Notes: generated by a model from the sequence alone, not told the origin. DNA of 64,000 nt from VMCP01 sp964415065 (GCA_964415065.1 CAYPYX010000006.1:16165-80164); one strand, 5' to 3'. Numbered from the stretch's first letter, positions 35,184 to 44,192 are shown. Program-made: numbers and translations.

Positions 35184-37071
35184 TGGCTTCCTCGGCGTTA
35201 GGAGCTTTAATAATTTCCAAATCGTTGGTTTCCACCACGAGATTATCGATGATGAATTCTTGGCGTTCGGGAGTGTTTTTGCCCATGTAATATTTCAACA
35301 ATCGTTCCACGCTGGTATCTTCTTTTAAGATAACGGGTTCTAAACGGATATCGGGACCAATAAAGCCACCAAATTCATCGGGTGAAATTTCACCTAATCC
35401 TTTGAATCGTGTGATTTCTGGCTTGTTTCCCAATTTAGCAATTGCGTCTACTCGTTCTTTATCGCTGAAGCAATAAATGGTTTCTTTTTTATTTCTAACT
35501 CGGAATAACGGAGTCTGTAGAATGTACAAATGTCCGTTTCTAACTAAATCCGGGAAGAATTGCAAAAAGAAGGTCATCATTAACAAACGAATGTGCATTC
35601 CGTCTACGTCGGCATCGGTAGCAATAACGATTTTATTATAGCGTAGATTTTCGAGTGATTCCTCAATGTCTAAAGCATGTTGTAGAAGGTTGAATTCTTC
35701 GTTTTCGTAAACGACCTTCTTTTTAAGTCCATAGCAGTTTAGAGGTTTTCCTCTTAAACTGAACACCGCCTGTAAATCGGGGTTGCGACTTTTGGTGATA
35801 CTTCCAGATGCTGAATCTCCCTCCGTGATGAATAATGTTGATTCGTAGCGTTCATCTTTTTTAGCATCCGGTAAATGGATTCTGCAATCCCGAAGTTTTT
35901 TATTGTGAAGATTCGCTCTCTTCGCACGTTCTTTGGCTAATTTTTGAACTCCTGCCATGTCTTTGCGTTCGCGCTCATTTTGAAGAATTTTCTTAATAAG
36001 TGCGTCTGCAGTAGACGGATTTTTGTGAAGGAAGTCATCTACATGTTTTTTAATGAAATCCATCATGGCGGATTTCATGCTGGGTCCATCGGGTGCGATT
36101 TCCGTACTTCCCAATTTGGTTTTAGTTTGACTCTCAAATACGGGCTCAACAACGCGAACGCTAACTGCAGCGGTGATGGAACTTCTGATGTCGCTAGCAT
36201 CGTAATCTTTTTTGTAGAACTCGCGAATGGTTTTAACGAATGCCTCTCTAAAAGCAACTAGGTGAGTTCCCCCTTGTGTGGTGTACTGTCCGTTTACAAA
36301 GGAGTAGTATTCTTCACCATAAGCCTCAGTATGAGTGAATGCTATTTCAAAGTCATCTGCTTGGATGTGAACTACGGGATAGAGAGCTGCTTCGGGTGTA
36401 ACCTTGCTTTCCAATAAGTCCATCAAACCTCGACGAGATGCAAAAGACTCTCCGTTGTATCGAATGGTTAATTGCGAATTGAGGTAGGTGTAATTTTTAA
36501 CCTGTTCACGAATAAAATCATGGATGAAACGATAATTTTTAAAAATACTTCCATCAGGTTCGAAAATAATCCGTGTTCCATTAGTTTCGGTGGTGGCTTC
36601 TTCTGCGGCATCGTTAATCAAGTTGCCCTGATTGAATTCTGCTTTTTTAGTTTTCCCATCTCGGAAAGATTGTACCGAAAAATAGCTACTCAAAGCGTTA
36701 ACGGCTTTAGTACCGACTCCATTCAAACCTACTGATTTTTGGAAAGCGCGACTATCATATTTACCTCCGGTATTGATTTTGGATACACAATCTATGACTT
36801 TTCCCAAAGGAATACCTCGGCCATAATCTCGGATGGTAACGCGTTTATCGTCGATAACGATATCAATTTTTTTACCATTACCCATTACGTGTTCATCGAT
36901 GGAGTTATCGATGATTTCTTTGATCAAAACGTAAATACCGTCGTCGGGGGAATTTCCATCACCTAATTTCCCGATATACATACCGGGGCGCAGGCGAATG
37001 TGTTCTTTCCAATCCAGACTTCGGATTTCGTTTTCCGTATATTGGGGTTGGGTTAATTGATTTTCACTCAT
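35164..37071 (-). CDS. parE: DNA topoisomerase IV subunit B (ParE)
   Basis: ATPase subunit of topoisomerase IV, which unlinks daughter chromosomes. GHKL ATP site: EIIDNSIDEHV and RDYGRGIPLG, then a GLNGVGTKAVNALS lid loop; TOPRIM domain: TEGDSASGS and DADVDGMHIR; C-terminal TRFKGLGEISPDEF. 635 residues from ATG 37071 (MSENQLTQP); an upstream TTG at 37089 is less likely. Assigned ParE rather than GyrB from its short length and its match with the ParC-type subunit at 56 kb. The two genes lie about 19 kb apart, although they are adjacent in many bacteria. A one-mismatch TAAAATTG (37077-37084, minus) lies 5 nt before the ATG. Confidence 0.88.
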   Translation of the reverse strand: MSENQLTQPQYTENEIRSLDWKEHIRLRPGMYIGKLGDGNSPDDGIYVLIKEIIDNSIDEHVMGNGKKIDIVIDDKRVTIRDYGRGIPLGKVIDCVSKINTGGKYDSRAFQKSVGLNGVGTKAVNALSSYFSVQSFRDGKTKKAEFNQGNLINDAAEEATTETNGTRIIFEPDGSIFKNYRFIHDFIREQVKNYTYLNSQLTIRYNGESFASRRGLMDLLESKVTPEAALYPVVHIQADDFEIAFTHTEAYGEEYYSFVNGQYTTQGGTHLVAFREAFVKTIREFYKKDYDASDIRSSITAAVSVRVVEPVFESQTKTKLGSTEIAPDGPSMKSAMMDFIKKHVDDFLHKNPSTADALIKKILQNERERKDMAGVQKLAKERAKRANLHNKKLRDCRIHLPDAKKDERYESTLFITEGDSASGSITKSRNPDLQAVFSLRGKPLNCYGLKKKVVYENEEFNLLQHALDIEESLENLRYNKIVIATDADVDGMHIRLLMMTFFLQFFPDLVRNGHLYILQTPLFRVRNKKETIYCFSDKERVDAIAKLGNKPEITRFKGLGEISPDEFGGFIGPDIRLEPVILKEDTSVERLLKYYMGKNTPERQEFIIDNLVVETNDLEIIKAPNAEEANELAEV

Positions 37072-37137
37072 CAATGCAATTTTACCCAATTAATTACAGA
37101 AGGAGAAACCAAGTTTTTAACATTGTTCAAATCGTTG

Positions 37138-37145
37138 TAAATTTG
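37138..37145 (+). promoter_or_regulatory. -7 element (TAAATTTG) of the TPR lipoprotein gene
   Basis: Exact match, 4 nt before the ATG at 37150; suggests a leaderless transcript. No -33 TTG at standard spacing. Confidence 0.5.
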
Positions 37146-37149
37146 CCCT

Positions 37150-37689
37150 ATGTCAAAAATGAATCGTGTATTCGGATTAGTGCTTTTTTTAGTTTGGGGA
37201 TGTGTTTCCAAAGTAGATAAAGAGTTGCAAAAGATTGAGCCATTCGAGTCTAAGTTAACGCCAAAATTGGTAGTAGATTCCTTGCCCAAAAATGCAGATT
37301 CATTGTTGTTTGCATTTGCTCAAGCGAATCCCAAACATCCCAAAAGTGAAAACTATTGCTATTATGCTGTCTTGATTCAAGAGCGAAAAAACCACGGAGT
37401 TAAGGCCGCACAATGGGCAGAATATTATCTGCAAACCTTCAACGGTAGCAAAGAACGAAAAATGGAGAGCGCAGTAGTTGCTTCCCATTATTACGAGCAA
37501 AATGGAGTGTATGATAAAGCCTTGGAGTATTACAAATACTTGGTGAAACACTTCGGTGAAACTCCAATTGGGAAACAGGCTCAAACCATGGTTTTCTTCA
37601 TCGAGAAGGGTATGGTGACTCCTGAGCAACAGCTAGAATATATACAGAAAATGAATGATTCTGCTGCCAATTCAACGGCCAATCCATGA
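37150..37689 (+). CDS. Probable TPR-containing lipoprotein
   Basis: A 179-residue exported protein: signal FGLVLFLVWGC with a lipobox-like end, then helical TPR-like pairs (NYCYYAVLIQERKNHGVKAAQW, ASHYYEQNGVYDKALEYYKYLVKHF). TPR proteins usually scaffold other proteins; the partner is not known. It overlaps the next gene by 4 nt (ATGA), so the pair is co-translated. It diverges from parE with 78 nt between. Confidence 0.65.
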   Translation: MSKMNRVFGLVLFLVWGCVSKVDKELQKIEPFESKLTPKLVVDSLPKNADSLLFAFAQANPKHPKSENYCYYAVLIQERKNHGVKAAQWAEYYLQTFNGSKERKMESAVVASHYYEQNGVYDKALEYYKYLVKHFGETPIGKQAQTMVFFIEKGMVTPEQQLEYIQKMNDSAANSTANP

Positions 37690-38879
37690 AGATTTTAATT
37701 ACAGGCGCTACCGGTTTTGTGGGTAGTCATATGGCTTATCAAGCTAACTTAATGGGACATGAAGTGGTGTTAGCCAAGCGTGCAACCAGTAAGTTGGATC
37801 TATTTCATTCCGTGCGGAAATGGTATTTGCATTGGGGGAAGTTAGGAGTCAGTTTACTGGAATCGAAGTTGGATACAAATGGTCAAAAATTAGATACGTC
37901 GAAATATCTGACAGTGGAACAGGTGGTTCAATTGAAACAGCGTTTGGGAGTTCCACAGTTAAGGAATGTGAAGGTGTTTTCGGGTGATTTGGAATCGTTC
38001 AAATTATCAGTAGAGGATAACACGTTACCCAATGTGATGGACGATGCAAATTCAGTATTTGCTCAAGAGAAATCCGATTTAATATTAAGCAAATATTTTA
38101 AATCGATTGAGAATTTCCATCCCCAATGGGTAGATATGGACTTGCTCGACACCGATGAGATTCTTCAAGTTTTAGATGATTCTTTCGATGCAGTTTTGCA
38201 TTGCGCGGCCATCGTATCATTTGATAGAAAATCCGAAGATAAAATGATTGAAGAAAATACAGAGGGTACCCGAAATTTGATAAACTCATGTTTGAAAAAA
38301 GGGGTCAACAAGTTTCTTCACATAAGTTCGATAGCCGCATTAGGTCGTCCTGAGAACAATCAACCCATAGGAATTAATTCTGAATGGGTTGAATCCAAGT
38401 ACAATACGGCTTATGCCAATAGTAAATATTTAGCAGAAATGGAGGTTTGGCGTGGTAAAGAGGAGGGATTGCAGGTATTGATATTGAATCCAGGGGTGGT
38501 TTTGGGTTTTGGCGAGGGACATACCAGTTCAGAACAAGTGGCGAATACAGTACGAAAAGGAATTCCTGCTTATCCTGCGGGTTCAAATGGATTTATTTTT
38601 GTTGATGATTTGGCACACACTGCACTATCTATGCTACAGCAAGAAACGAAATTTGGCGAGCGTTATTTGATGGTAAGCCACAACCTTACCTTTAAGTTTA
38701 TAATGCAAGAGTTAGCACAGATTATGAGCGTTAATCCGCCTCGAATGGAATTGTCTGGCTGGAAATTTCAACTCAGTTATTGGACAATAAAAATCATTGA
38801 AAAATTAGGCTTTTCCATGCCTATATCTACCGAATTGTTGTTGAGCACCAAGCGAAATTCCGTTTACTCGGATGATTGA
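37686..38879 (+). CDS. NAD(P)-dependent epimerase/reductase of the extended SDR family
   Basis: Rossmann motif GATGFVGSH at residues 7-15 and a YANSK motif that provides the catalytic Tyr and Lys. Closest in layout to dihydroflavonol-reductase-like SDRs. At 397 residues it is longer than the roughly 330 usual; a long insertion lies between about residues 45 and 140, after LAKRATSKLDLFHSVRKWYLHWG. Substrate unknown. Its 3' end (codons for NSVYSDD and stop) is the first unit of a tandem repeat that continues downstream. Confidence 0.75.
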   Translation: MKILITGATGFVGSHMAYQANLMGHEVVLAKRATSKLDLFHSVRKWYLHWGKLGVSLLESKLDTNGQKLDTSKYLTVEQVVQLKQRLGVPQLRNVKVFSGDLESFKLSVEDNTLPNVMDDANSVFAQEKSDLILSKYFKSIENFHPQWVDMDLLDTDEILQVLDDSFDAVLHCAAIVSFDRKSEDKMIEENTEGTRNLINSCLKKGVNKFLHISSIAALGRPENNQPIGINSEWVESKYNTAYANSKYLAEMEVWRGKEEGLQVLILNPGVVLGFGEGHTSSEQVANTVRKGIPAYPAGSNGFIFVDDLAHTALSMLQQETKFGERYLMVSHNLTFKFIMQELAQIMSVNPPRMELSGWKFQLSYWTIKIIEKLGFSMPISTELLLSTKRNSVYSDD

Positions 38880-39040
38880 TTGGTTTAGAATTGAAGCCCG
38901 GTGGGTTTAACCGTTGAAATTCCGTTTACACGAATCATTGATTGGTATAAAATAGATAATCAGTGAGTTAAAGTATTGAAATTTCGTTTACACGAATCAT
39001 TGATTGGTTTAATAGAAAAACTCGGTAAGTTAAACCTTTG
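38854..39040 (+). repeat. Tandem repeat of the SDR gene's 3' end, three units
   Basis: Units begin at 38854, 38915 and 38978, each starting GAAATT(C/T)CGTTTAC and continuing through GATTGATTGGT to a variable GGTAAGTTAAACC-like part; periods 61 and 63. The first unit is the coding end of the SDR gene; the two downstream units keep the reading NSVYTNH-stop but are untranslated. A fragment of a fourth may follow. Nothing else is seen in 38880-39057. Confidence 0.85.
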
Positions 39041-39057
39041 GAATTATGGTCGGAGTA

Positions 39058-39756
39058 TCAATACGGAGAAATATAGGTGCTGGTTGGCTTTTTCTTCTTT
39101 TTAAAATCCCCGCGTTTCCAAGCATTGAAAAACTGCATCCAAGCAACCGGACTTAAGTAATTTTGAGGCGGCACTTGATTGTAGTAATACAATTGCTGTG
39201 CACGTTGAGTAGCCATTAGTGATTGAGCTTGATGTGCATCAGCGGGACGCATTCTTAATTCTTCTTTTACTGCTTCGTTTTCCAAATTTTTACGTGCACG
39301 TTCTAAGGCATCATCGGGAATGTCGCGGGTAACAAACTCGTGCGCAAATAGCGATTTCAAGGGCAGAGCCCGAATGAAAATATCTGAGATATAACCCGTG
39401 TCTTGTGTTAATAATTTTACTACGTTGTATCGGTTGCCTGTAAGGGTATCGGGAACAACATGCCAAGATCCTTTCTTTTCAATTTGTTCGAAATAAATGG
39501 TATCACCCTTTTTAACAACTACATCGAAATATCCGTTGATGTCTGAAAATCCAATTAGACCTCTGCGATGACTGCGAATGTTTACGAATGGAATCGGTTT
39601 TAAACTGTCGGTGGTTAAAACTAAGCCTGTGAATAAAATGAAGTGGTTTTGTCCCTTTTTTACGGATTGAGCTGTACTCGATTTATGGAAAATAAATGCT
39701 ACCATGAAAATGAGTAGAGTAAGAGGTTTTATGTGCAGTTTATCCGCGATTCTCAT
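39058..39756 (-). CDS. Exported protein with carboxypeptidase-regulatory-like domain
   Basis: About 232 residues from ATG 39756 (MRIADKLHIKPLTLLIFMVAFIF, a signal peptide ending STAQ); an ATG at 39801 overlapping chrA is the alternative. Residues about 40-130 show the CarboxypepD_reg-like pattern LTTDSLKPIPFVNI, GLIGFSDINGYFDVVVKKGDTIYF, common in Bacteroidota surface proteins. The C-terminal part is charged (KKKKKP) and Tyr-rich (LYYYNQ); its role is not known. It follows chrA in the same direction by 26 nt. Confidence 0.7.
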   Translation of the reverse strand: MRIADKLHIKPLTLLIFMVAFIFHKSSTAQSVKKGQNHFILFTGLVLTTDSLKPIPFVNIRSHRRGLIGFSDINGYFDVVVKKGDTIYFEQIEKKGSWHVVPDTLTGNRYNVVKLLTQDTGYISDIFIRALPLKSLFAHEFVTRDIPDDALERARKNLENEAVKEELRMRPADAHQAQSLMATQRAQQLYYYNQVPPQNYLSPVAWMQFFNAWKRGDFKKKKKPTSTYISPY

Positions 39757-39782
39757 AAAAATACGAATATACCGAATAAATT

Positions 39783-41099
39783 TTATAGAGGGATGAGCCA
39801 TCCTACGATCAAACCGAATAAAACGACCAATGGAGTTTGGACCTTTCCGGAAACTTGCATGAATAATGATGCCATGAACACGGTAATTTGAAGGGTAATT
39901 TGTTCAGCGCTGAACTGTTGAAATTGATAAATCCAATCTTGAGAAATGGCAAGAGTAGCAGAAAGAATGAATCCTATCGATGCAGCAAATAATCCGGGTG
40001 TTGTTTTTTGAATTAATCGGGTATATTGTAGTTTGGACCAAACGGGGTATGCGAAAAATACCAGCAACAATCCGGGTAGAAAAACTGAAATCAGTCCCAA
40101 TAAACTGGCTAAAATTTGCAACGGCCAATCACTATTTAGGTTGTTCATTGCCGTGGTATTCATGTATACTGCTAAATTAAAGTTGGGCCCAGGTGCTGCT
40201 TGAATCATTGCCATGCCAAAGTGGAATTGAGACATGCTTACCCGTTGCGTAAGTTGCACGAATTCTTCCAACATCATGGCGGCAAGAATGTTCCCCCCGC
40301 CAAAAGAAAGGGCGCTCATTCGATAGGTATTTTCAAACAAGTCGATCAAGAAACTGGTGATTTTCCCAAGGGGCATGTTAGCGAGAAAATATCCCAGAAA
40401 ACCAATGAAAAATAACCAAATTAAATTGTAAGAAAGCTTGCGGATTTTTTTTCGAGTTGGACGGTTAAGTCGAGATTTGATTTCGGTGGGGTATTCATTT
40501 GTGGTCTGATGTGGATGGTTGAAGTGATTTTTATTCTCGATTTCGGGGGATGGTAATTCAGGCTGAAAATAGGCGCTGATCAATGCCGAAACGAGTATTC
40601 CTAATGGAAAAATCCAGGGTGAATGAATTGCAAATCCCGCGATTCCTAATGAAATAAAAATTCCGATATTGAGTGCGTTGGGAACTAGCCATTTGAACAT
40701 AGTATAAACCCCAAAAACCATGAAAGCCACAACAACAGCAGGTAGAAATCTCAAATAGTTGGAAGGAATTAATGAAGGCAATAAAGCTAAAATGGTCATA
40801 AATATGGCACCCGGAAGAGCCCAAGCAAATAGTGTTAAGGCGGATAACCTTTTGCCGCCAAGCTTTAATCCTATGGTACTTATTGTTTGTGTGGTGCTAG
40901 GGCCAGGAAGTGCATTGCAAAAAGCATTGATTTCAATAAGTTCTTTATGAGTAATGAATTGGTGCTTATCCACCAGTTCTTTTTTGAAATAGGGTAAATG
41001 CAATTGAGGTCCACCAAATGCAGTTAAACCTAACCAAAAAGCCGATTTTAAAAAGCGAATGTGATTTTGATTTTGTAAGTTTGTGCTATGATGATTCAT
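39783..41099 (-). CDS. chrA: Chromate transporter ChrA family
   Basis: Two homologous chromate_transp halves. The first has SAFWLGLTAFGGPQLHLPYFKKELVDKH and NALPGPSTTQT; the second ALSFGGGNILAAMMLEEFVQ and AAPGPNFNLAVYMN. These are the signature GGPQ/PGP and GG/PGP motifs. A charged loop (residues about 185-225, ELPSPEIENKNHFNHPHQ) separates the halves. ChrA exports chromate in proteobacteria; in organisms without chromate stress the family may move other oxyanions. ATG 41099 (MNHHSTNLQ) preferred to TTG 41120. Its start codon overlaps the start of the divergent gene at 41088. Confidence 0.88.
   Translation of the reverse strand: MNHHSTNLQNQNHIRFLKSAFWLGLTAFGGPQLHLPYFKKELVDKHQFITHKELIEINAFCNALPGPSTTQTISTIGLKLGGKRLSALTLFAWALPGAIFMTILALLPSLIPSNYLRFLPAVVVAFMVFGVYTMFKWLVPNALNIGIFISLGIAGFAIHSPWIFPLGILVSALISAYFQPELPSPEIENKNHFNHPHQTTNEYPTEIKSRLNRPTRKKIRKLSYNLIWLFFIGFLGYFLANMPLGKITSFLIDLFENTYRMSALSFGGGNILAAMMLEEFVQLTQRVSMSQFHFGMAMIQAAPGPNFNLAVYMNTTAMNNLNSDWPLQILASLLGLISVFLPGLLLVFFAYPVWSKLQYTRLIQKTTPGLFAASIGFILSATLAISQDWIYQFQQFSAEQITLQITVFMASLFMQVSGKVQTPLVVLFGLIVGWLIPL
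41076..41083 (+). promoter_or_regulatory. -7 element (TAAGTTTG) of the 199-aa lipoprotein gene
   Basis: Exact TAnnTTTG match, 4 nt before the ATG at 41088. It lies immediately upstream of, and overlapping the leader region of, the divergent chrA start. Confidence 0.5.
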
Positions 41100-41687
41100 T
41101 CCTGGACAAAAACAAGTCAAAAGTACCCAATATTTGCGATTGTATTGATGATGTTTGGATTAATAATTTCGGGTTGTACCGAATCCTCATCCCCCGAAGA
41201 GAAAAGAACCGCCATGATTTCAAAAGTGGATAGCTTATGGGGTCAATTAAATGCTGTTCGTCAACAATTTACCTATGAAATGGATGAAATTGAGGAGCGA
41301 AAAGAAGAAATGCAACAACAACTCATTCGTGCTAATTTTTTGAAGGAAAATCAACTTACTGAAGAACAAAAACTTTGGTTTATCCAATATGAAAGTGTGG
41401 CTCGAATTTATAAGGGCGTAGGACAGAAATATAAGAATTGTGTGTTGAAAGCCGAAAACGTTTTTTATGCTCTCAAGGGATTGGATAGTGAAGTTAAAAA
41501 AGGCAAATACGATGAAAAGGTAGATGAATTTCGCGCCGAATACTCAGAAATTCAAAAAGAGTTAATGGAATGTACAGAAGAAACTACCGATGTGGTTACA
41601 CGTTTAACTGCTGTAGAACCTACGTATTTGAGATTGGGTGAAAATGTGGAAAGCTTGCTCAATGAACTGATTCCTGAATCGAATTAA
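41088..41687 (+). CDS. Coiled-coil lipoprotein, unknown function
   Basis: 199 residues. Signal segment FAIVLMMFGLIISGC with a good lipobox, then a mostly helical, highly charged protein (MDEIEERKEEMQQQLIRANFLKENQL) likely to form a coiled coil. I do not recognise the family. The start ATG ATG ATT CAT contains the complementary start of chrA on the other strand (41097-41099), so the two genes begin head to head and share 12 nt. The upstream -7 element supports 41088 as the start. Confidence 0.65.
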   Translation: MMIHSWTKTSQKYPIFAIVLMMFGLIISGCTESSSPEEKRTAMISKVDSLWGQLNAVRQQFTYEMDEIEERKEEMQQQLIRANFLKENQLTEEQKLWFIQYESVARIYKGVGQKYKNCVLKAENVFYALKGLDSEVKKGKYDEKVDEFRAEYSEIQKELMECTEETTDVVTRLTAVEPTYLRLGENVESLLNELIPESN

Positions 41688-41722
41688 TCGTTTGAGTTTG
41701 AATTTAAGTTTGGATCTCAATC

Positions 41723-42478
41723 TCAATGGATGCCCATTCGCTCATGTTCAAGCCATTTTTGAAAAATAATGTTTATGGCTGTATTGTTGGGATGAGCTAA
41801 ATCTTCGCGGAAATACGATTTATCTCTTAATTCTTCATTAAAAATTTCAAACGCTGGGAAATAGCCTATGTCGGTAAATTGACTGATAATTTCATGAATT
41901 GCAACCCGTAAAATGGATTTGCTTATGGAGTTTTCAATCAGCCCATCTCGCAGATGACGAACAGGACTTATCGTAAAATCAATTTGAATTTCTGGATGAA
42001 TTGATTTTAAGGAAGAAATACATTGTTTAAGGTTTTTAACTATTTCTGAAAATGAAAGTAGTCGTTTTCTAAACTGATGATTGGGGATCCTATGGCAGTT
42101 TCCAACCAGTAAATTTTCAGGAATATATTCGTAAACCCAGGCTGTTCCTAGGGTAATGATGGCTTTTTGACTGTGTTTTATGAAATGAGCACTAGAGGAT
42201 ATTAACGAATGAATGGTTTCCGATAATTCAAGTTCTTGTTCCGATTGGAATTTAGATGCAAAAGTGAGGCAATGGAATTGTTGATTCACTTTAGTCAGGA
42301 TCGGTTCCTGTTCGTTTGCTATGATGGACAGCGTATCAGCAATAGCGCTGGGTGCAAATAATGTTCCGAAAGGGTTGGCTAATACTTCGATTTCGAGTGA
42401 ATTGCTTTGTGCGTAATCTTTCAATCTCTGAGAAATTTCAACTGAAAAACAGGATCCGAGAAAGAAATATTGGGCCAT
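41723..42478 (-). CDS. GSCFA family protein
   Basis: The family takes its name from the N-terminal GSCF motif, seen here as FLGSCFSVEI. Further family-type segments are NPFGTLF, ITLGTAWVY and DFTISPVRHLRDGL, followed by HPNNTA near the end. Members are mostly found in Bacteroidota and Proteobacteria and look like SGNH-type hydrolases or acyltransferases of unknown substrate. 251 residues, shorter than the usual 300-320, but the ends look natural. Monocistronic, divergent from the 132-aa gene. Confidence 0.82.
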   Translation of the reverse strand: MAQYFFLGSCFSVEISQRLKDYAQSNSLEIEVLANPFGTLFAPSAIADTLSIIANEQEPILTKVNQQFHCLTFASKFQSEQELELSETIHSLISSSAHFIKHSQKAIITLGTAWVYEYIPENLLVGNCHRIPNHQFRKRLLSFSEIVKNLKQCISSLKSIHPEIQIDFTISPVRHLRDGLIENSISKSILRVAIHEIISQFTDIGYFPAFEIFNEELRDKSYFREDLAHPNNTAINIIFQKWLEHERMGIH

Positions 42479-42506
42479 TGTTTAGCGAATGAATAGAAAT
42501 TAATTG

Positions 42507-42514
42507 CAAATATA
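42507..42514 (-). promoter_or_regulatory. -7 element (TATATTTG) of the GSCFA gene
   Basis: Minus-strand exact TAnnTTTG match, 28 nt before the ATG. A minus-strand TTG lies 24 nt upstream, so the whole promoter overlaps the divergent plus-strand promoter. Confidence 0.4.
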
Positions 42515-42515
42515 G

Positions 42516-42549
42516 TTGATTCACAGACGGAGGTTTTGCAATAAATTTG
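42516..42549 (+). promoter_or_regulatory. Promoter of the 132-aa membrane protein gene
   Basis: TTG at 42516-42518, 23-nt spacer, TAAATTTG at 42542-42549; ATG 8 nt later. Confidence 0.45.
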
Positions 42550-42557
42550 CTCGGTAA

Positions 42558-42956
42558 ATGAACAATTCGATGATTTCTGAAAAAAATGCGGAAAACGATC
42601 AAGAAAATAATCCCTTTTTAAGGTACCGGAAATTGGAAAATGTTCATGTTTTCCTTTGGTTAATTAAGGATTTTGCTTGGATTTCGGGCTATGAGACTTT
42701 AGGGATGATCATGGCTGTTCCAACCATTTTTATGGCTGTTTACATAACGATTTTGTCGCGTTCAGTGAATACCTCGGATTTCGTTCACAACATTGCCGTG
42801 AGTTGTTGGATTGTGGCCAATGTAGTTTGGATGACGGGTGAGTTTTATTTCAATGATAAGGTACGACATTGGTCCATTCCCTTTTTTGTTTTGGGGATAG
42901 TTACCCTGGTTGTTTTTTACGGATTCAAATGGTTGAAACGGAATCAACAGAGTTGA
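42558..42956 (+). CDS. Small membrane protein, unknown function
   Basis: 132 residues with three or four hydrophobic segments (about 49-67, 77-94, 103-122) containing Trp residues (WIVANVVWMTGEFYF). No motif that I can assign to a named family. ATG 42558; an internal Met at residue 5 is a possible alternative. Stands alone between divergent GSCFA and a convergent lipoprotein gene. Confidence 0.6.
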   Translation: MNNSMISEKNAENDQENNPFLRYRKLENVHVFLWLIKDFAWISGYETLGMIMAVPTIFMAVYITILSRSVNTSDFVHNIAVSCWIVANVVWMTGEFYFNDKVRHWSIPFFVLGIVTLVVFYGFKWLKRNQQS

Positions 42957-43120
42957 GGTAGAATTTCGGAAAGAAATCCTGAGTAAATCAGGAATAGAGT
43001 CAATAAGTGAATGGGTTGGATTTGTTAGGTGGTTGTAACCCATGGAGAATCCAATTTGGTTATAAAGGATCATGTTCAAAAGCTGGGGGCTAGGCAAATA
43101 ATTTAGCGATTTTAAAAATT

Positions 43121-43168
43121 AGAAAAGCCCGGTAAAATTAGAAAAGCCCGGTGCAACCGGGCTTTTCT
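43121..43168. terminator. Bidirectional terminator with duplicated left arm
   Basis: AGAAAAGCCCGGT at 43140-43152 pairs with ACCGGGCTTTTCT at 43156-43168, loop GCA. The left arm is duplicated at 43121-43133 (period 19), allowing a second, longer-loop hairpin. It lies between two convergent genes and has T-rich stretches for both directions. The rest of 42957-43199 shows nothing. Confidence 0.78.
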
Positions 43169-43199
43169 AAACCAAACTAAACCAAAAATAACTAACTAG

Positions 43200-43979
43200 T
43201 TACTTTTTTCGCAATTGGGAAACTACCAATTCCCAATGTTTTTCAGACAAATCAGAACTCAATTGTTCAAGCAATAATTTTAAATTAATGGATGACTCAA
43301 TATCAAGTTTTGCTTCTGTACATTTAAGACGGAAATATTCAGAAAATGTTTCATGAGCGTTTGTAAGGAATGCGTCATAAGCCATTTTGCTGATCCATTT
43401 GTTCTTCCGTTGCAGTGTAATATTTTTTATGTAATTATGTAGTGAGTCGTTTGTAATGGATTGTATTTCAATAACTTTGTTTAAAATGATTTGTTGTTTA
43501 CTGTTGTATTCTTTGAGAGGTTTTGATATCTTATTGAGGTAGGACTCTGACGTTGAAAGTCGGCTTATTTTCGACGAAATTGAAAAGTTGTTTACTGAGT
43601 CAAAAGTGATAAAAACATCGTATGCTCTCAAACCGGTTTTTTGTGTGAATTCTGCTGTTTCAAATCCCCAATTGTGTGGAAGATATTCTTCGGAAATTCC
43701 TAGGTTCTTTTGATAAAGATGAATGGAATTTAATTCATTTTCATCGATGATATCTTCGATGTTTTGGTTATAAAATGTTGAATCAAGTGTAGTAACAAAA
43801 GCTAGGGATTCGGATTTTGAATCGATCCAGTGTATGATGTCGTTGGTTTGTGAATTGTAAACAACAAACGGATTTTCTTTTTTTGAACATCCCCCCAACC
43901 CTAAAGACAAAATTAGACCCGAAATTAGGAGAAATTTGTCTTTGATTGGTTTGGGAAGTGCAGTTGAAATTTGAATCAT
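43200..43979 (-). CDS. Lipoprotein of unknown function
   Basis: 259 residues. Hydrophobic signal FLLISGLILSLGLGGC with an excellent lipobox (LGGC). The mature protein is mainly helical and polar, with no motif I recognise. Isolated: 225 nt upstream is the divergent icmF gene, and the bidirectional terminator follows its stop by 31 nt. A one-base-short -7 variant (TACTTTG) lies about 50 nt before the ATG. Confidence 0.65.
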   Translation of the reverse strand: MIQISTALPKPIKDKFLLISGLILSLGLGGCSKKENPFVVYNSQTNDIIHWIDSKSESLAFVTTLDSTFYNQNIEDIIDENELNSIHLYQKNLGISEEYLPHNWGFETAEFTQKTGLRAYDVFITFDSVNNFSISSKISRLSTSESYLNKISKPLKEYNSKQQIILNKVIEIQSITNDSLHNYIKNITLQRKNKWISKMAYDAFLTNAHETFSEYFRLKCTEAKLDIESSINLKLLLEQLSSDLSEKHWELVVSQLRKK

Positions 43980-44192
43980 GAAAGGATATTAAAGAGTAAA
44001 AGTTTTTAAGAATTTTGTGTTGATTGAAACAAAGTACGATTGAATATCCCCCAAAACCGGATGAAAAAAATGGTGTAATTTTTATAAAAAATGCAAATTA
44101 ATAATCTTAAAGTGTAGATATATAAAGGGTTGTGACTGTTTTTGTTTAGTGGTTCTAGCAGCTTTAAAAAGCATAAATCTGAATATTTTAGT

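Noticed and set aside
38854..39040. CRISPR array
   Set aside because: Only three diverged units, no uniform spacers and no cas genes; it repeats a gene's 3' end.
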